64,000 bases of DNA from positions 749,212 to 813,211 of the forward strand of contig JAIXQO010000002.1 in the NCBI GenBank assembly GCA_027485695.1, read 5' to 3'. A program made the position numbers and the translations under genes. The DNA comes from Pseudomonadota bacterium. Its GTDB lineage: Bacteria > Bdellovibrionota > UBA1018. Below are positions 17,634 through 28,031 of this stretch, in pieces; position 1 is the stretch's first letter, and each line of letters opens with the position of its first letter. The notes under the pieces are model-generated. The model was given only the letters and a program-made list of their open reading frames with translations, searched no databases and was not told the origin of the DNA.

Positions 17634-19355
17634 TCAAGCGTTCTTAATTCGCTTGGAGCCCGACTTCACACGGATTGCAACCAAGGCAACAAATGCGAAT
17701 TGCGCAACCAAGAATCCCGCCACGGTCGACTGCCCGCCACTCGAGAACCCGTAAGAATGGAGTCCTACGCCGAGAACGAAATTCACACCGTACCAAGCCA
17801 TTACGACGAGCGCGAAACTCACGACCGTCCAGGCCGCGAATCCGAATGCTTTCATCCAACCCGTGTATCGTGCGTGCAAGACCGCGAGGTAACCGAGGAG
17901 CGCGATGAGTGCCCAGACTTCTTTTGGGTCCCAACCCCAAAAACGTCCCCAGGAATAGTCCGCCCAGACGCCGCCCAGGATCGTACCGGCCGCTAGCAGA
18001 ACCACACCAAACTGCATCGCTCGGTAAGAGAGATAATTCAGTGTCGTGATTTTCTGCATTCCGGTCGGCGTTAGATGCACTCCCTTGAGGTATTGAAAGA
18101 GTGCGACGTTGCCAATCCCCATCGTCAATGCCAGCGCCGCGTAACTGATCGTGATCGTAAGAACGTGGATCGTGAGCCACATATTCGAACGCAGCACTGG
18201 AACGAGCGGATGAATACCTGGGTCCATGACCACTGGCGCCGCATCAGCGACGATGAGCGTGAGCATTCCGAGTGTAGTTGAGACCGCGGTTAAAATTGGA
18301 TTTCGCTGCAGGTAATAGAGAACCAGTCCGAAGAATACGACACCAAACGCGACCCAGACGATCGATTCATACATGTTTGTTACGGGAGGGCGTCCAGCCA
18401 CATAGGAACGAACAACCATGCCCGAGATATGAAGCAGGAATCCGATCCCCGTGACGGCAAGAGCCGAACGCGTGAGGATTTTCTCGAGCTTTTTGCCCTT
18501 GAGCCAAATCGCCGCTGCCCACAAAAGCGCCGCAACCAAATAAAGAATCCACGCTTTCTGAAACGGGTGCACACGCTGGTACCACATCTCAGCGCCTACA
18601 CTGCTCGATGCTTCGCTATTCCAATCACTGCCCATCTCAGTCTTGACGAGCTCGTCGAGATCTTTGACCAGGCCCGAAAAATTCACGTGATCGCTATAGA
18701 GATAGGCGGAAAAAATCTTAAAATACTTCTCGCGCACTTTAGCTCCGGGCATCGCAGCGAAATCCACTCCATTCGCGGGATCGCCTTCGCGAAGCGCGAG
18801 CCAAGGCTGCGGGGAAGTTACGGGAATGACCTGCCAAGCTTGTCCGAGGATCACCGCACGATAGAGCGCTACGCGATTGATCACGCGTTTGAGTTCTTCG
18901 TTCCGCGGATCGGGCTTCGAGGTGATTGCGATCGGGGTTGCCTGCGCGGACATGCCACCGCCCACCTGCCCTGCTCCACTGGTCGCGTAGTCGATCAGGG
19001 ATGACTGATCGAGGAGTTCCTTCGGAGAAAAGCGCGTTTCTGCCTCGGCAAGGCCCAGCTGACGTTTCACGTCCGGGCGAGAGATCAGGATGAATCGCTC
19101 GTTCTCCCACTCTTTGGGAGAAGTAATCCACGAGAGGAGCAGCTCAGTGGATTTCCATCCCTTGAAACTCATGCGTCCGGTGACACCCAAAACCGTGTCC
19201 TGAGCAAAGGACTCAAACGGCTTCAGCCGCCCGCCCACCTGCACCGGAATCGCCTCGAGGCCGGAGAAATCAAACTCCGTTTTGCGTGTGGGCTCCGCTT
19301 GCGCGGCCACAATCGTCAAAGTCAGAAGACTCGATAAGAAGAATGATCGGATCAT
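17634..19355 (-). CDS. ccsA: Cytochrome c biogenesis protein CcsA-like (system II)
   Basis: SYAALALTMGIGNVALFQYLKG; WADYSWGRFWGWDPKEVWALIALLGYLAVLHARY. Confidence 0.92.
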   Translation of the reverse strand: MIRSFFLSSLLTLTIVAAQAEPTRKTEFDFSGLEAIPVQVGGRLKPFESFAQDTVLGVTGRMSFKGWKSTELLLSWITSPKEWENERFILISRPDVKRQLGLAEAETRFSPKELLDQSSLIDYATSGAGQVGGGMSAQATPIAITSKPDPRNEELKRVINRVALYRAVILGQAWQVIPVTSPQPWLALREGDPANGVDFAAMPGAKVREKYFKIFSAYLYSDHVNFSGLVKDLDELVKTEMGSDWNSEASSSVGAEMWYQRVHPFQKAWILYLVAALLWAAAIWLKGKKLEKILTRSALAVTGIGFLLHISGMVVRSYVAGRPPVTNMYESIVWVAFGVVFFGLVLYYLQRNPILTAVSTTLGMLTLIVADAAPVVMDPGIHPLVPVLRSNMWLTIHVLTITISYAALALTMGIGNVALFQYLKGVHLTPTGMQKITTLNYLSYRAMQFGVVLLAAGTILGGVWADYSWGRFWGWDPKEVWALIALLGYLAVLHARYTGWMKAFGFAAWTVVSFALVVMAWYGVNFVLGVGLHSYGFSSGGQSTVAGFLVAQFAFVALVAIRVKSGSKRIKNA

Positions 19356-20803
19356 AGAGGTTTAACCTCGCTCGTTTTTGGACGTTTACGAACTCGTTCC
19401 GTGAAAAGCAGGATCGTGCCGAGTACCAGAAGCAACGAGCCCAAATACTTGGCAAATCGTCCTGGATCTTGGTTCACCGAAAAAATAGAAGTCACCGGAC
19501 GCGGCTCGCCCGGGATGTAGCTCGATTGGTAAAAAATGAATCCACCGTGTTTGAGCGGCTCATTCATGCGAATCCAGAGATTTTGAGGTGCTTGAGAATC
19601 GCGCGTGTCGATCACGTTCACCTGAGAGGCAAAAGAGGCCGGATTTTTCGTACCTTGATAGTAGTCGATCTGAAATTTCTGAAGCTCAACCGCGAAAGGG
19701 AGTGTGACGCGCCTCGGGAAATACCCGAGTTGGATTTTTTTACCGCTCGTCTCGAGCTCCGCCCGTTCACCAAGCCCAAGCCAGACGCCTTCGGTGGCTC
19801 CGGTCGCCGTCAGGTGGATCGCACTCGAAGGTGCGCTCGTTCCAAACTGAATCTGGGACGGACTGTAGTCCACGCGAGAATCCGCGGAGAAATAGGTCTC
19901 CAAAATCTGGAGACGGGCGTCGATTTTCCACCCCAAATCAATCTCGATCGGCTGTGCAAGTACGCCGTCTTTTTCAATACGGATCGTGCCTTCTTTGTAG
20001 TTCTTCTCGCTGCCCAGAGAACGCCATTGGAGTTTGCCTGGTTCGCCATCGGCGAGAAATTGAATGATCGGACCGCGCTCGAGCTTGCCTTTGAAATTGA
20101 TCGAAGAGCTCCAGGTCACAACGGCCGGCCCGGCTTGCGTGCCGAACCAATTCGGATCCTTGGCCCAGATCCAGAACTCTTGTCCGCGGCGCATGAACGG
20201 GGGCGCCTTAGGCCCACCGTATAGACGAGCGCGAATGGCTCCAGTCATCGGTCCGGGTTTGGCGCTCGATAGAAAACTCACCTTGGAATCAGCATGCGAG
20301 AGGAACTGATCCACGGTAATACCGTGTTCTTGGAGAACCATCGGTTTAAAGTCCACGAACGGTGGACGCCAACCAATCTCCACCGTCTTAACGCCTTCAT
20401 CGCCTGCGATTAGGAGCAAAGGCTCGTTGATCTCTACGACAGATTCGCGCATGCCTTCGTCCACTCGCAACTGTCCGTCGATACCGAGTTTGAACGTCAG
20501 AAAGGATCCATAGAGTAGGATCAAAATCCCGAGATGCGCAGTTAAGAAAGCGGCGTGCTTCTTCTGCCAAGGAAGTCGCGAGAGCGCGACAAAAAGAATG
20601 ATGGCGCCAAATACGGTGAGAAGCGCGTAGAAATAAATCGATTGGTAGACGAAATACTGCGAGGTTGGCGTGTCGTACATCGACTCCAGGACGGTCGCCA
20701 CAATGAGAGAAAGGGTCAAGAGGGCGATCACGATGACCGCAAACTTCACCGAAATGAGCATTTTCCAGATCGACCAAATCGTCTGACGAACTAAACGCCG
20801 CAT
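19352..20803 (-). CDS. ResB-like cytochrome c biogenesis protein
   Basis: LTAHLGILILLYGSFLTFKLGIDGQLRVDEG; NEPLKHGGFIFYQSSY; 4-bp overlap with ccsA. Confidence 0.88.
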   Translation of the reverse strand: MRRLVRQTIWSIWKMLISVKFAVIVIALLTLSLIVATVLESMYDTPTSQYFVYQSIYFYALLTVFGAIILFVALSRLPWQKKHAAFLTAHLGILILLYGSFLTFKLGIDGQLRVDEGMRESVVEINEPLLLIAGDEGVKTVEIGWRPPFVDFKPMVLQEHGITVDQFLSHADSKVSFLSSAKPGPMTGAIRARLYGGPKAPPFMRRGQEFWIWAKDPNWFGTQAGPAVVTWSSSINFKGKLERGPIIQFLADGEPGKLQWRSLGSEKNYKEGTIRIEKDGVLAQPIEIDLGWKIDARLQILETYFSADSRVDYSPSQIQFGTSAPSSAIHLTATGATEGVWLGLGERAELETSGKKIQLGYFPRRVTLPFAVELQKFQIDYYQGTKNPASFASQVNVIDTRDSQAPQNLWIRMNEPLKHGGFIFYQSSYIPGEPRPVTSIFSVNQDPGRFAKYLGSLLLVLGTILLFTERVRKRPKTSEVKPL

Positions 20804-20851
20804 TCCCCTACCTCCTCTGATCGAAAACGAATCGCCCGAATGATCGGAGCG

Positions 20852-21406
20852 TTAAGCGTGTTTCTGTGCGCGCGCGAACTCGGAGCCGACTTCTTTGCCC
20901 AGATCCTGAAGCAGCTCGCCCTTTTGAGAGAGCGGCACGCCAGCAAGACGGAGTACCTCGCGTTGCGCGAAACGCTCGCGCTCGAGCAAATCTTTCGGTA
21001 ACTGTTTCTCTTTGAATTCATCGAAGACGCGATCGTAGATGTAGGCGCGGAAAAATCCAGCGTTGCGACCGACCGTAACTTTGGTGCGGGAGCGGAGGTG
21101 ACGGGCGAAAAACCATTTGCGGCGCTGGCTCGGGCCGGTGAAATCGATGAGCAAATCGATTTTCTCAGGTGCGACTTCCGAAAGTGGAATGGCGAGCGTG
21201 CTGTAGAAATATACTTTTGAGCTTGGGTAGGTCAGATGGATTTTCTGCTCAAGCGCAGCGCGATCAAATACCATCCCTCGCGAGGACAGGACCACCAAGA
21301 CCACCTTGACTCCAGCGACTTTGAGTTCGCGGATTTTTTCTTCACCGGCGAGTTGGTTCAGGAAATGAGTGGATTCAGAATCGACCGTGTTGGCAAGATT
21401 TGACAT
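20852..21406 (-). CDS. Hypothetical protein (184 aa)
   Basis: Complete ORF with ATG 3 bp upstream-compatible spacing; no family recognised. Confidence 0.6.
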   Translation of the reverse strand: MSNLANTVDSESTHFLNQLAGEEKIRELKVAGVKVVLVVLSSRGMVFDRAALEQKIHLTYPSSKVYFYSTLAIPLSEVAPEKIDLLIDFTGPSQRRKWFFARHLRSRTKVTVGRNAGFFRAYIYDRVFDEFKEKQLPKDLLERERFAQREVLRLAGVPLSQKGELLQDLGKEVGSEFARAQKHA

Positions 21407-21566
21407 GAGTATCCTCTGGATAAATAGCCCGTAACTATCCGTCTAAACAATGTGAATGAGCTGATTTTACCAAAGCTTATACGAAACGGCCACAAACTCT
21501 TGATCAAAGCCGAGTGAAACATGCCTACTTAACGGTGCATCATGCCGACCCGCCTGAAGTAAAAAT

Positions 21567-22904
21567 TCATTCATCCGAGTCGCGTTTTGTCTGATTTTTA
21601 GGAATGAATCGCCGGGGTTTCCGGTCCTCTTCGACCGGTTTAATCGGCGATGGTTTAACCGGGCGCGGACTTTCTGCCACACGAGGAGCTGCGTCGGTTT
21701 CGACTCCTGCCTCTGGACGCGGTTTACGCGGCTCGCGGCTGCCCGTAAACAGATCGTAGAGCTGGAAGCGGCACTCAATCGGGCCGTTCCAGACCGGGAT
21801 TCGTCTTGAAGCCTGAAGTCCGACTTCTTTGCCCAGTATCTGCTCAGGAACGAGAATTCCCGCCTTCCAGCCGGGGAAAACCTTTTTGAGCTGATCGCCC
21901 ACTTTGCGATAAAGCGGCACCAACTCCTGTGCGTCACCCAAGCGCTCTCCGTAAGGTGGATTTAATATCACCAAGCCCGTCTTGTCGGGAGCGGCGGTCC
22001 AATCGGCGAAATCACGACGTTCGAAATGAATCGCATCCTGAACTTGAGCGACTTCAGCATTGAGCTTGGCCTGCTGGAGAGTTCGAGCTCCGATATCGCA
22101 GGCATAGACTCGGCGACCATCGACAGGTCTCTCGGCTGCAATCGCTTCTTCTTTTAGCTTCTCCCAAAGTCCATTTGGATTCTGAAGCCAGCGATCAAAT
22201 CCATAACGTTCACGGAATCGACCGGGAGCGCGATTCATGAGCATCCACGCGCCTTCAATCACGAAGGTGCCGCTTCCGCACATGCCATCGAATAATGTTC
22301 CACCCTGAGCGGCGATCTCTGGCCAACGAGCCAGTCTGAGTAGAGCAGCCGCAAGATTCTCCTTGAGCGGAGCTTCGGTAAACGCCTTGCGATAACCCCG
22401 TTCGTGGAGCGGCTTACCAGAGAGATCGAGGTTCACGGTTGCGACGTCGTTTGCCAGATGAACTTGTATCTGAATATCCGGCGCATCCACGCGAACACTC
22501 GGACGCTCACCGGTGGTGCTGCGAAACTGATCAACGATCGCGTCCTTGGTTTTCTGCGCGCCGAATTGGGTGTGCGTGATCGCGGATTGCCGAGTGACGA
22601 AATCGATCGCAATCGTCTCATTCGGAGTGAAATGCTCCCGCCAACGAATCGATTTCACTCCGCCATAGAGTCGTTCGGGCGTCGGCGCCGAAAACGTATG
22701 CAAGCGCAGGTACACGCGCGAAGCGACGCGAGAATAGAGAATCACTCGATACGCATCTTCGATCTCACCTTCGAAAGAAACGCCGCCGGTTTCCCGAGGT
22801 TTCTCAGGCCACTTGGGTTTTCTATCTTTCAGGATCTCCAGAAGCTCCTCTTTGAGGCACTCCTCCAGACCTTTTGCTACGGTGACAAAAAATGCATGTG
22901 CCAT
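21567..22904 (-). CDS. rlmL: THUMP-domain 23S rRNA methyltransferase (RlmL-like)
   Basis: LFDGMCGSGTFVIEGAWML; LVILNPPYGERLGD; KPLHERGYR. Confidence 0.92.
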   Translation of the reverse strand: MAHAFFVTVAKGLEECLKEELLEILKDRKPKWPEKPRETGGVSFEGEIEDAYRVILYSRVASRVYLRLHTFSAPTPERLYGGVKSIRWREHFTPNETIAIDFVTRQSAITHTQFGAQKTKDAIVDQFRSTTGERPSVRVDAPDIQIQVHLANDVATVNLDLSGKPLHERGYRKAFTEAPLKENLAAALLRLARWPEIAAQGGTLFDGMCGSGTFVIEGAWMLMNRAPGRFRERYGFDRWLQNPNGLWEKLKEEAIAAERPVDGRRVYACDIGARTLQQAKLNAEVAQVQDAIHFERRDFADWTAAPDKTGLVILNPPYGERLGDAQELVPLYRKVGDQLKKVFPGWKAGILVPEQILGKEVGLQASRRIPVWNGPIECRFQLYDLFTGSREPRKPRPEAGVETDAAPRVAESPRPVKPSPIKPVEEDRKPRRFIPKNQTKRDSDE

Positions 22905-22908
22905 ACAA

Positions 22909-23514
22909 TCACAGGTCTTTCAGGATCTGAGCGACATGTCCTTCGACTTTGACCTTGGAATAGAGCTTGCGCACGGTTCCCTTGCCTGACGAGTCAACAT
23001 CCACGATCACGGTCGTGCGTTCGATACCCATATACTGACGACCGTACAAGGATTTCTCGACCCAGACTCCGTAAGCCTCGGTCATTTTTCCCGACTCATC
23101 ACTGAGCAAGGCAAACGGTAGCGAGTACTTGTCCTTGAACTTGACGTGGCTCTTGACCGAATCGCGACTCACACCGAGCACCACCGCTCCTTTGGATTTC
23201 ACGCGCGAGAAAGAGTCGCGGAAATCGCAGCTTTCTTTCGTGCATCCTGGAGTGTCGTCTTTTGGGTAAAAGTAGATGACCAGGGTCTTACCTTTGAAAT
23301 CAGATAGAGAGACGATTTTACCGGAATCATCTGAAAGTGAAAACTGAGGTGCCGCCTGACCTTCCACCAGTATCGATGGTTTGGTTTTTTTCACTGCAGC
23401 CTGAGGCACGGACTTCTGCACGGGCGCTTTTTTTGCGGGAGCTTTTTTAGAGGCCAATTTTTTTGCGACAGACTTTTTTGCGATCGTTTTCTTCTTCGAG
23501 ACTTTCTTAGCCAT
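22909..23514 (-). CDS. bcp: Bcp-type peroxiredoxin with Lys/Ala-rich N-terminal tail
   Basis: MAKKVSKKKTIAKKSVAKKLASKKAPAKKAPVQKS followed by YFYPKDDTPGCTKESCDFRD. Confidence 0.93.
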   Translation of the reverse strand: MAKKVSKKKTIAKKSVAKKLASKKAPAKKAPVQKSVPQAAVKKTKPSILVEGQAAPQFSLSDDSGKIVSLSDFKGKTLVIYFYPKDDTPGCTKESCDFRDSFSRVKSKGAVVLGVSRDSVKSHVKFKDKYSLPFALLSDESGKMTEAYGVWVEKSLYGRQYMGIERTTVIVDVDSSGKGTVRKLYSKVKVEGHVAQILKDL

Positions 23515-24775
23515 TCTTCTCTCCTGAGAGCTGAATCCAGCCCATTTTCATTTTCAGGTATTTGCCTTCGGGAAACCCGGACTTCAGCGGATGATCAGCA
23601 GACTGCTGTCCTGCTGAGATCCAACTCACGGATTTTTCGGAGTTCTTTTCTGCATACGCGAGCACCTCCAAGAACGTCGATTCGTCGAGAAGCTGCGAAC
23701 AAGAGCTCGACACGAACCAACCGCCGGGACGAGCGGCACGCAGAGCTTCGCGATTGAGTTTCTGATAAGCGCGAACCCCTTGCGGGATGGACTTACGATT
23801 TTGAATGAGCGCAGGTGGATCACAAATGACGATGTCGAAATTCTTGTCCGTCAGAGTCTCAAGATCCTTGAGAACATCGGATTTTTTTGCGATCGCGATA
23901 CCGCCGGCTGCTCTCACGTTCTGAGTAGCAAACTCGAGCGCCTGAGCGGACAAGTCCATCAGCGTGCACTCCACCGTAGCGCCACGAGACTTTAAGAAAC
24001 TCGCGAGATGAGTTGACCATTGTCCGACGTAACAGCAGATGTCGAGGACGCGAACTTTCTTGCCGCTCCAATCGATGCTCGACAACCGACGGATCAGCTC
24101 CGCGACGTTCTCGGCTTGGTCGAGAAAAAAACCCGTTTTTTGTCCATCTCGAAATGAAATTTTAAAGGTCATCGTACCGCCGGATGGCGTTGCTACGACG
24201 ATTTCATTCGTTGCCCCCAAACTCTCGGGACATTCCACCTCAGAAACGAGACCCTCGAGTTCGCGGTGTCGCACGTCATTTCTGAAAACGATTTCGGAAA
24301 TAGAAGGATCCACCTGACGAATCGCCGAACGCAATAAGTCTTTGAGGCGATCGGCTCCCGACGTATGGCATTGAACCACTGCGACTCGCTGGCCCGAGGC
24401 GAGCAGATAATCCTCAATGATGAGACCTGGGAAATCGTCACCTTCGCCGTGAATCCATCGATAGCTTGCTTTCGTGAGACCGAGCGTCTCGCGAAGTGAC
24501 CGTGCTTTTTTTAAAATACGAGCGAGACCCGATTCCGTCATCCACTCACGAGCGGACTCATCGCGAGTGACGGCACGAAACGCGATCAGGGAATTCTTGT
24601 TGCCGTAGCCGTGCGCGAGAAATGTGCCGCCTGGATCAACGAGCGTGACGGGCGCGCCATTCGCTTGGAGGCCATCACAAGATTGAACCTCGTTAGAAAA
24701 TACCCAAGGGTGGCCACCGCGAAAACGACGGTCCATACCCTTTTTCAGGCGCCAAACAACGGGAGACTCTTGCAT
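23507..24775 (-). CDS. Class I SAM-dependent rRNA methyltransferase with PUA-like N-terminus (RlmI-like)
   Basis: GHPWVFSNEV; DGQKTGFFLDQ; VLDICCYVGQWSTHLA; DIVICDPPALIQNRKS. Confidence 0.92.
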   Translation of the reverse strand: MQESPVVWRLKKGMDRRFRGGHPWVFSNEVQSCDGLQANGAPVTLVDPGGTFLAHGYGNKNSLIAFRAVTRDESAREWMTESGLARILKKARSLRETLGLTKASYRWIHGEGDDFPGLIIEDYLLASGQRVAVVQCHTSGADRLKDLLRSAIRQVDPSISEIVFRNDVRHRELEGLVSEVECPESLGATNEIVVATPSGGTMTFKISFRDGQKTGFFLDQAENVAELIRRLSSIDWSGKKVRVLDICCYVGQWSTHLASFLKSRGATVECTLMDLSAQALEFATQNVRAAGGIAIAKKSDVLKDLETLTDKNFDIVICDPPALIQNRKSIPQGVRAYQKLNREALRAARPGGWFVSSSCSQLLDESTFLEVLAYAEKNSEKSVSWISAGQQSADHPLKSGFPEGKYLKMKMGWIQLSGEKNG

Positions 24776-24841
24776 GGGTCTGATTTATCACAATAGGTTC
24801 GGCTGGGCACCTTCTCTTCATTAGTATATCCTCTGGTTCAA

Positions 24842-26356
24842 ATGGGATTTCAGTGGAGTTGGAAAGAGTTACATAGAATCTGGGGCTGGTACTCAGACGA
24901 TCTAACGGGCTCTTTCGTCGAAAAGGTTTACATTCCCGCCCGACCGGACCGGGCCGCAGGCTTTATCAAGAATGAGTGGGCGATTCGATTGAGCGGGCGA
25001 TCCCAGACCCATTGCTTGATTTTCCGCTTAAGACCCCAGGAAATCATTCTGGATTGTCGCTCCGGCAAAGGCCCCTCGGCTGCCGCTGGGGCATCCCGGT
25101 CGGGATTTGACCTGTTCCTCGACAAGATCCTTCCGGGACTCAAAGTCACGAAACTCTCGCATTTTCCAAACGAACGAGTCCTCGCTTTGGAACTCCAGAG
25201 TTCGCCTCACCCACTCATTTTGTACCTAGTGCTCATCCCCGCTCAGCCTGAAGCGGCCCTCATCGAAAAACTCTCGGACGGCTCGCATCGCGTGATCGCT
25301 CGCTCCAAGATGAGCGAAGAGTTGGAAGATTTTAAACTACCGACGCCGCAATCCGAAGTGGCGCTCCAAAAGACCGTTCCGCTCCGAGAGGATATCCTCT
25401 CGGACCGAAGAACGTACGAACGACATATTCGCTCCGCTCAAGACTGCGAAGAGGTCGAGAGTTATCTCGCTGGACTTCTCAAAATAGAGAATCAAATTCT
25501 CAAGAAGCTCAAGTCCAGTTGTGATCTCACCAAGACTCAGGCGCTGCGCGCGAGAGCCGAGCCCAACTACGCGCTCTTCGGTGACTACCTAAAATCGGTC
25601 GTCCATGAATTTCCCTCTGGGTTGCGAGAATACACGTCACCCGTAATCGTCGAAAATTGGGAGACCGGAGAACCGGTCAAAATACCCGTCGATCTACAGC
25701 TGTCTCCGGTCGAGCAGGTTCAGAAATTCTATTGGCTCGCCAAGCGCAAAGAAAAACGGATGAGAGAGGGCGACGACCGCTCCGCCGACCTCGAACTAAA
25801 AATCGAAGCACGAGAAGAACGGGTTCGCAAACTCAAGGCGCTCTCGATCGAGAACCTCCGTGCAAGCGCCGATCGCGAGAAAATCCGAAGCGAGATCGAG
25901 AAACTTACCGAGAGCCAAGGCTCAAAGCCCGGGCATTTTTCATCCAAGGAGCTCCTGAATTTCGCGGAATTCCCAGGCAAACGTTTCGCCTCCAAAGAAG
26001 GTCTCACGATCTTAGTGGGAAGGAACTCCAAGGAGAACCTGGAACTCACCACGCGGCTCGCTCGCGGCAACGATCTTTGGCTGCACGTTAAGGGTCGTCC
26101 GGGCGCGCATACGGTCATCATCTTGCGTGAACGCAAGAACGCCTCACTTGAAACTCTTTTAGACGCCGCGATGCTCACGATTTTCTACAGCGGTGGCAAA
26201 GAGTGGGGAAAAACGGACGTCGACTACACCTTCCGTAAGTACGTCAAGCGGATCAAGAATTCGACCGAGGTCAGCTACACGCAGAACAAGACGCTCTCAG
26301 TAACGATCGATCAAAAACGATTGAACGAGTTACTAGGTCAAGACTCGCAGTCTTAG
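24842..26356 (+). CDS. NFACT-domain protein (RqcH/FbpA-like)
   Basis: NDLWLHVKGRPGAHTVIIL; AAMLTIFYSGGKEWGKTDVDYTFRKYVKRIKNS. Confidence 0.88.
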   Translation: MGFQWSWKELHRIWGWYSDDLTGSFVEKVYIPARPDRAAGFIKNEWAIRLSGRSQTHCLIFRLRPQEIILDCRSGKGPSAAAGASRSGFDLFLDKILPGLKVTKLSHFPNERVLALELQSSPHPLILYLVLIPAQPEAALIEKLSDGSHRVIARSKMSEELEDFKLPTPQSEVALQKTVPLREDILSDRRTYERHIRSAQDCEEVESYLAGLLKIENQILKKLKSSCDLTKTQALRARAEPNYALFGDYLKSVVHEFPSGLREYTSPVIVENWETGEPVKIPVDLQLSPVEQVQKFYWLAKRKEKRMREGDDRSADLELKIEAREERVRKLKALSIENLRASADREKIRSEIEKLTESQGSKPGHFSSKELLNFAEFPGKRFASKEGLTILVGRNSKENLELTTRLARGNDLWLHVKGRPGAHTVIILRERKNASLETLLDAAMLTIFYSGGKEWGKTDVDYTFRKYVKRIKNSTEVSYTQNKTLSVTIDQKRLNELLGQDSQS

Positions 26357-26375
26357 CCTCAAGGCACAGCTCAAT

Positions 26376-27884
26376 CTAAAAATGAGTAATCACGAATTCG
26401 ATCGCTTCTTCTCGGGTCGCAATCCGTCCTTCGATGCGCTCATCTTCGACTTCCCTCAGCACCTCGGAAAACCGGCGACTGGGTTTAAAACCCAATTCAA
26501 TCAAATCCTCTCCGGACAACAAGGGAGATCCCACGGGCGGCTCGTTCGAAAGATCTTTGAGTAGACCCAAGTAAAACTGAGCGGTCATGAAATCCCCGCC
26601 GTCGGCGAGCGCCCGCAAACGATAAAGATCCAGCAGCACGGGAAAATGCGGCTCACTGATCCAGCGAATGAGCTTCGCGTCTCGCATACGAAACGCTTCG
26701 CTCATTCGAGGCAACTCCAAGAGCACTTTTCTAACGGTCTGCGAGACGGCTTTAGAAAGTTTCATTCGGTCGCAAATCGACTGCAAAACGGCTTCGTCAC
26801 GCTCTCCCGCCTGCGCCGAAAAAAGCAGCGAAAATATCAGCTCCTCGCTGCGAGGAATTCCGCTTCGCTCCCATTCCCCAAAAAGTTCCGCTTTGAGCCC
26901 CATCGCCTCCGGCAAGATCAGCGGCCAGAGCTCGAGGTCTCGAAGCATTTCGAATCCGATCTGAATCCCGGGACCCGAGAAGAGTGAAATGATCTCCTCC
27001 CGAATGCGCTCTTGCGAGACCTTGCGCAACCTCGCGCGCTCAGCCTGAATTCCTGAATATAGCTTCGGATCGAGTGACAGACCAAACCGGGCCGCGAAAC
27101 GAATCGCTCGAAGAATCCTGAGCCCATCCTCATGAAATCGAGCTTTGGCATCGCCGATGGTCCGAAGTTTCTTGGACGCGAGATCATCGACGCCGCCTAC
27201 GGCATCCAAAATGCGCTTGGACTTAAAATCATAAAGCAGCCCGTTCATCGTAAAATCGCGCCTGAGCACATCCGAATACGGATCCCCGAAAACCACTTCG
27301 GAGGGACGTCGCCCATCGAGGTATTCACCATCCGCCCGAAAGGTCGCAATTTCCAAGAACCGCTCATCATCATCTAGGGCAATATCAGGAGAAATCCGCG
27401 AGAGCGGGATCTTGATCACTCCGAACGCACGGCCGACATCTAAGCCCTCAGGAAATAGCCCGAGTATTTCTCCCGGGCTCGCACTCGTCACTAGGTCGTA
27501 GTCTTTTGGGGGTCTACCCATCAAAAAATCACGAACCGCCCCACCCACCAGATATACGGCGTGATCTGCCTCATCGAGCTTGCGGATACTCTCGCGCACG
27601 TACGAGGGAAGCCGGAAATCTCCCTTAATCGGGATCGACTTCCAAGGATTGACCGTTGAGGTAGTATTGGCTTTTGAGGATGGTGTCGGCTTCGAAGCGG
27701 TCGAGCGCTTGGGTGCCTTCGGTTTCTTTGACTTCAACGCGTTTCCCTCGCTTTTTGGAAGGCTGAGCGGACGCGGAGGCCTCCCCTTCGCCCGTCGGAG
27801 CGGAGGCGGCAGGTGCATCTGACACGGGGACCGGCGGGGCCGGCTCCTCGGCAAAAGCGACTGTCGTGAGAAGCATCCATGCAA
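26376..27884 (-). CDS. pcnB: Poly(A) polymerase / tRNA nucleotidyltransferase family protein (true start probably internal, e.g. GTG at 27599)
   Basis: VYLVGGAVRDFLMGRPPKDYDLVTSASPGEI; RRDFTMNGLLYDFKSKRILD; FHEDGLRILRAIRFAARFGL. Confidence 0.93.
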   Translation of the reverse strand: MHGCFSRQSLLPRSRPRRSPCQMHLPPPLRRAKGRPPRPLSLPKSEGNALKSKKPKAPKRSTASKPTPSSKANTTSTVNPWKSIPIKGDFRLPSYVRESIRKLDEADHAVYLVGGAVRDFLMGRPPKDYDLVTSASPGEILGLFPEGLDVGRAFGVIKIPLSRISPDIALDDDERFLEIATFRADGEYLDGRRPSEVVFGDPYSDVLRRDFTMNGLLYDFKSKRILDAVGGVDDLASKKLRTIGDAKARFHEDGLRILRAIRFAARFGLSLDPKLYSGIQAERARLRKVSQERIREEIISLFSGPGIQIGFEMLRDLELWPLILPEAMGLKAELFGEWERSGIPRSEELIFSLLFSAQAGERDEAVLQSICDRMKLSKAVSQTVRKVLLELPRMSEAFRMRDAKLIRWISEPHFPVLLDLYRLRALADGGDFMTAQFYLGLLKDLSNEPPVGSPLLSGEDLIELGFKPSRRFSEVLREVEDERIEGRIATREEAIEFVITHF

Positions 27885-27894
27885 AAAGACTCAT
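27625..27894 (-). CDS. Small secreted acidic/proline-rich protein (89 aa)
   Basis: MSLFAWMLLTTVAFAEEPAPPVPVSDAPAAS signal peptide; occupies another frame over the N-terminus of the long pcnB ORF. Confidence 0.6.
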   Translation of the reverse strand: MSLFAWMLLTTVAFAEEPAPPVPVSDAPAASAPTGEGEASASAQPSKKRGKRVEVKETEGTQALDRFEADTILKSQYYLNGQSLEVDPD

Positions 27895-28031
27895 AAAACG
27901 AGCGTAGCGTAGGAAAAAGGCGTTGCACAGGAGAGAATCGGTTTTTCGCCTGCGTCCCCTGTTCCGAAAAACTCCACTTTGCGGACCCCGGACGCCCAGG
28001 ATACTCGCCCGCTGCCTGGGAGGTATTTACG

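Noticed and set aside
19469-20224. 251-aa plus-strand ORF
   Set aside because: Antisense to the resB-like gene; no RBS or recognisable protein features.
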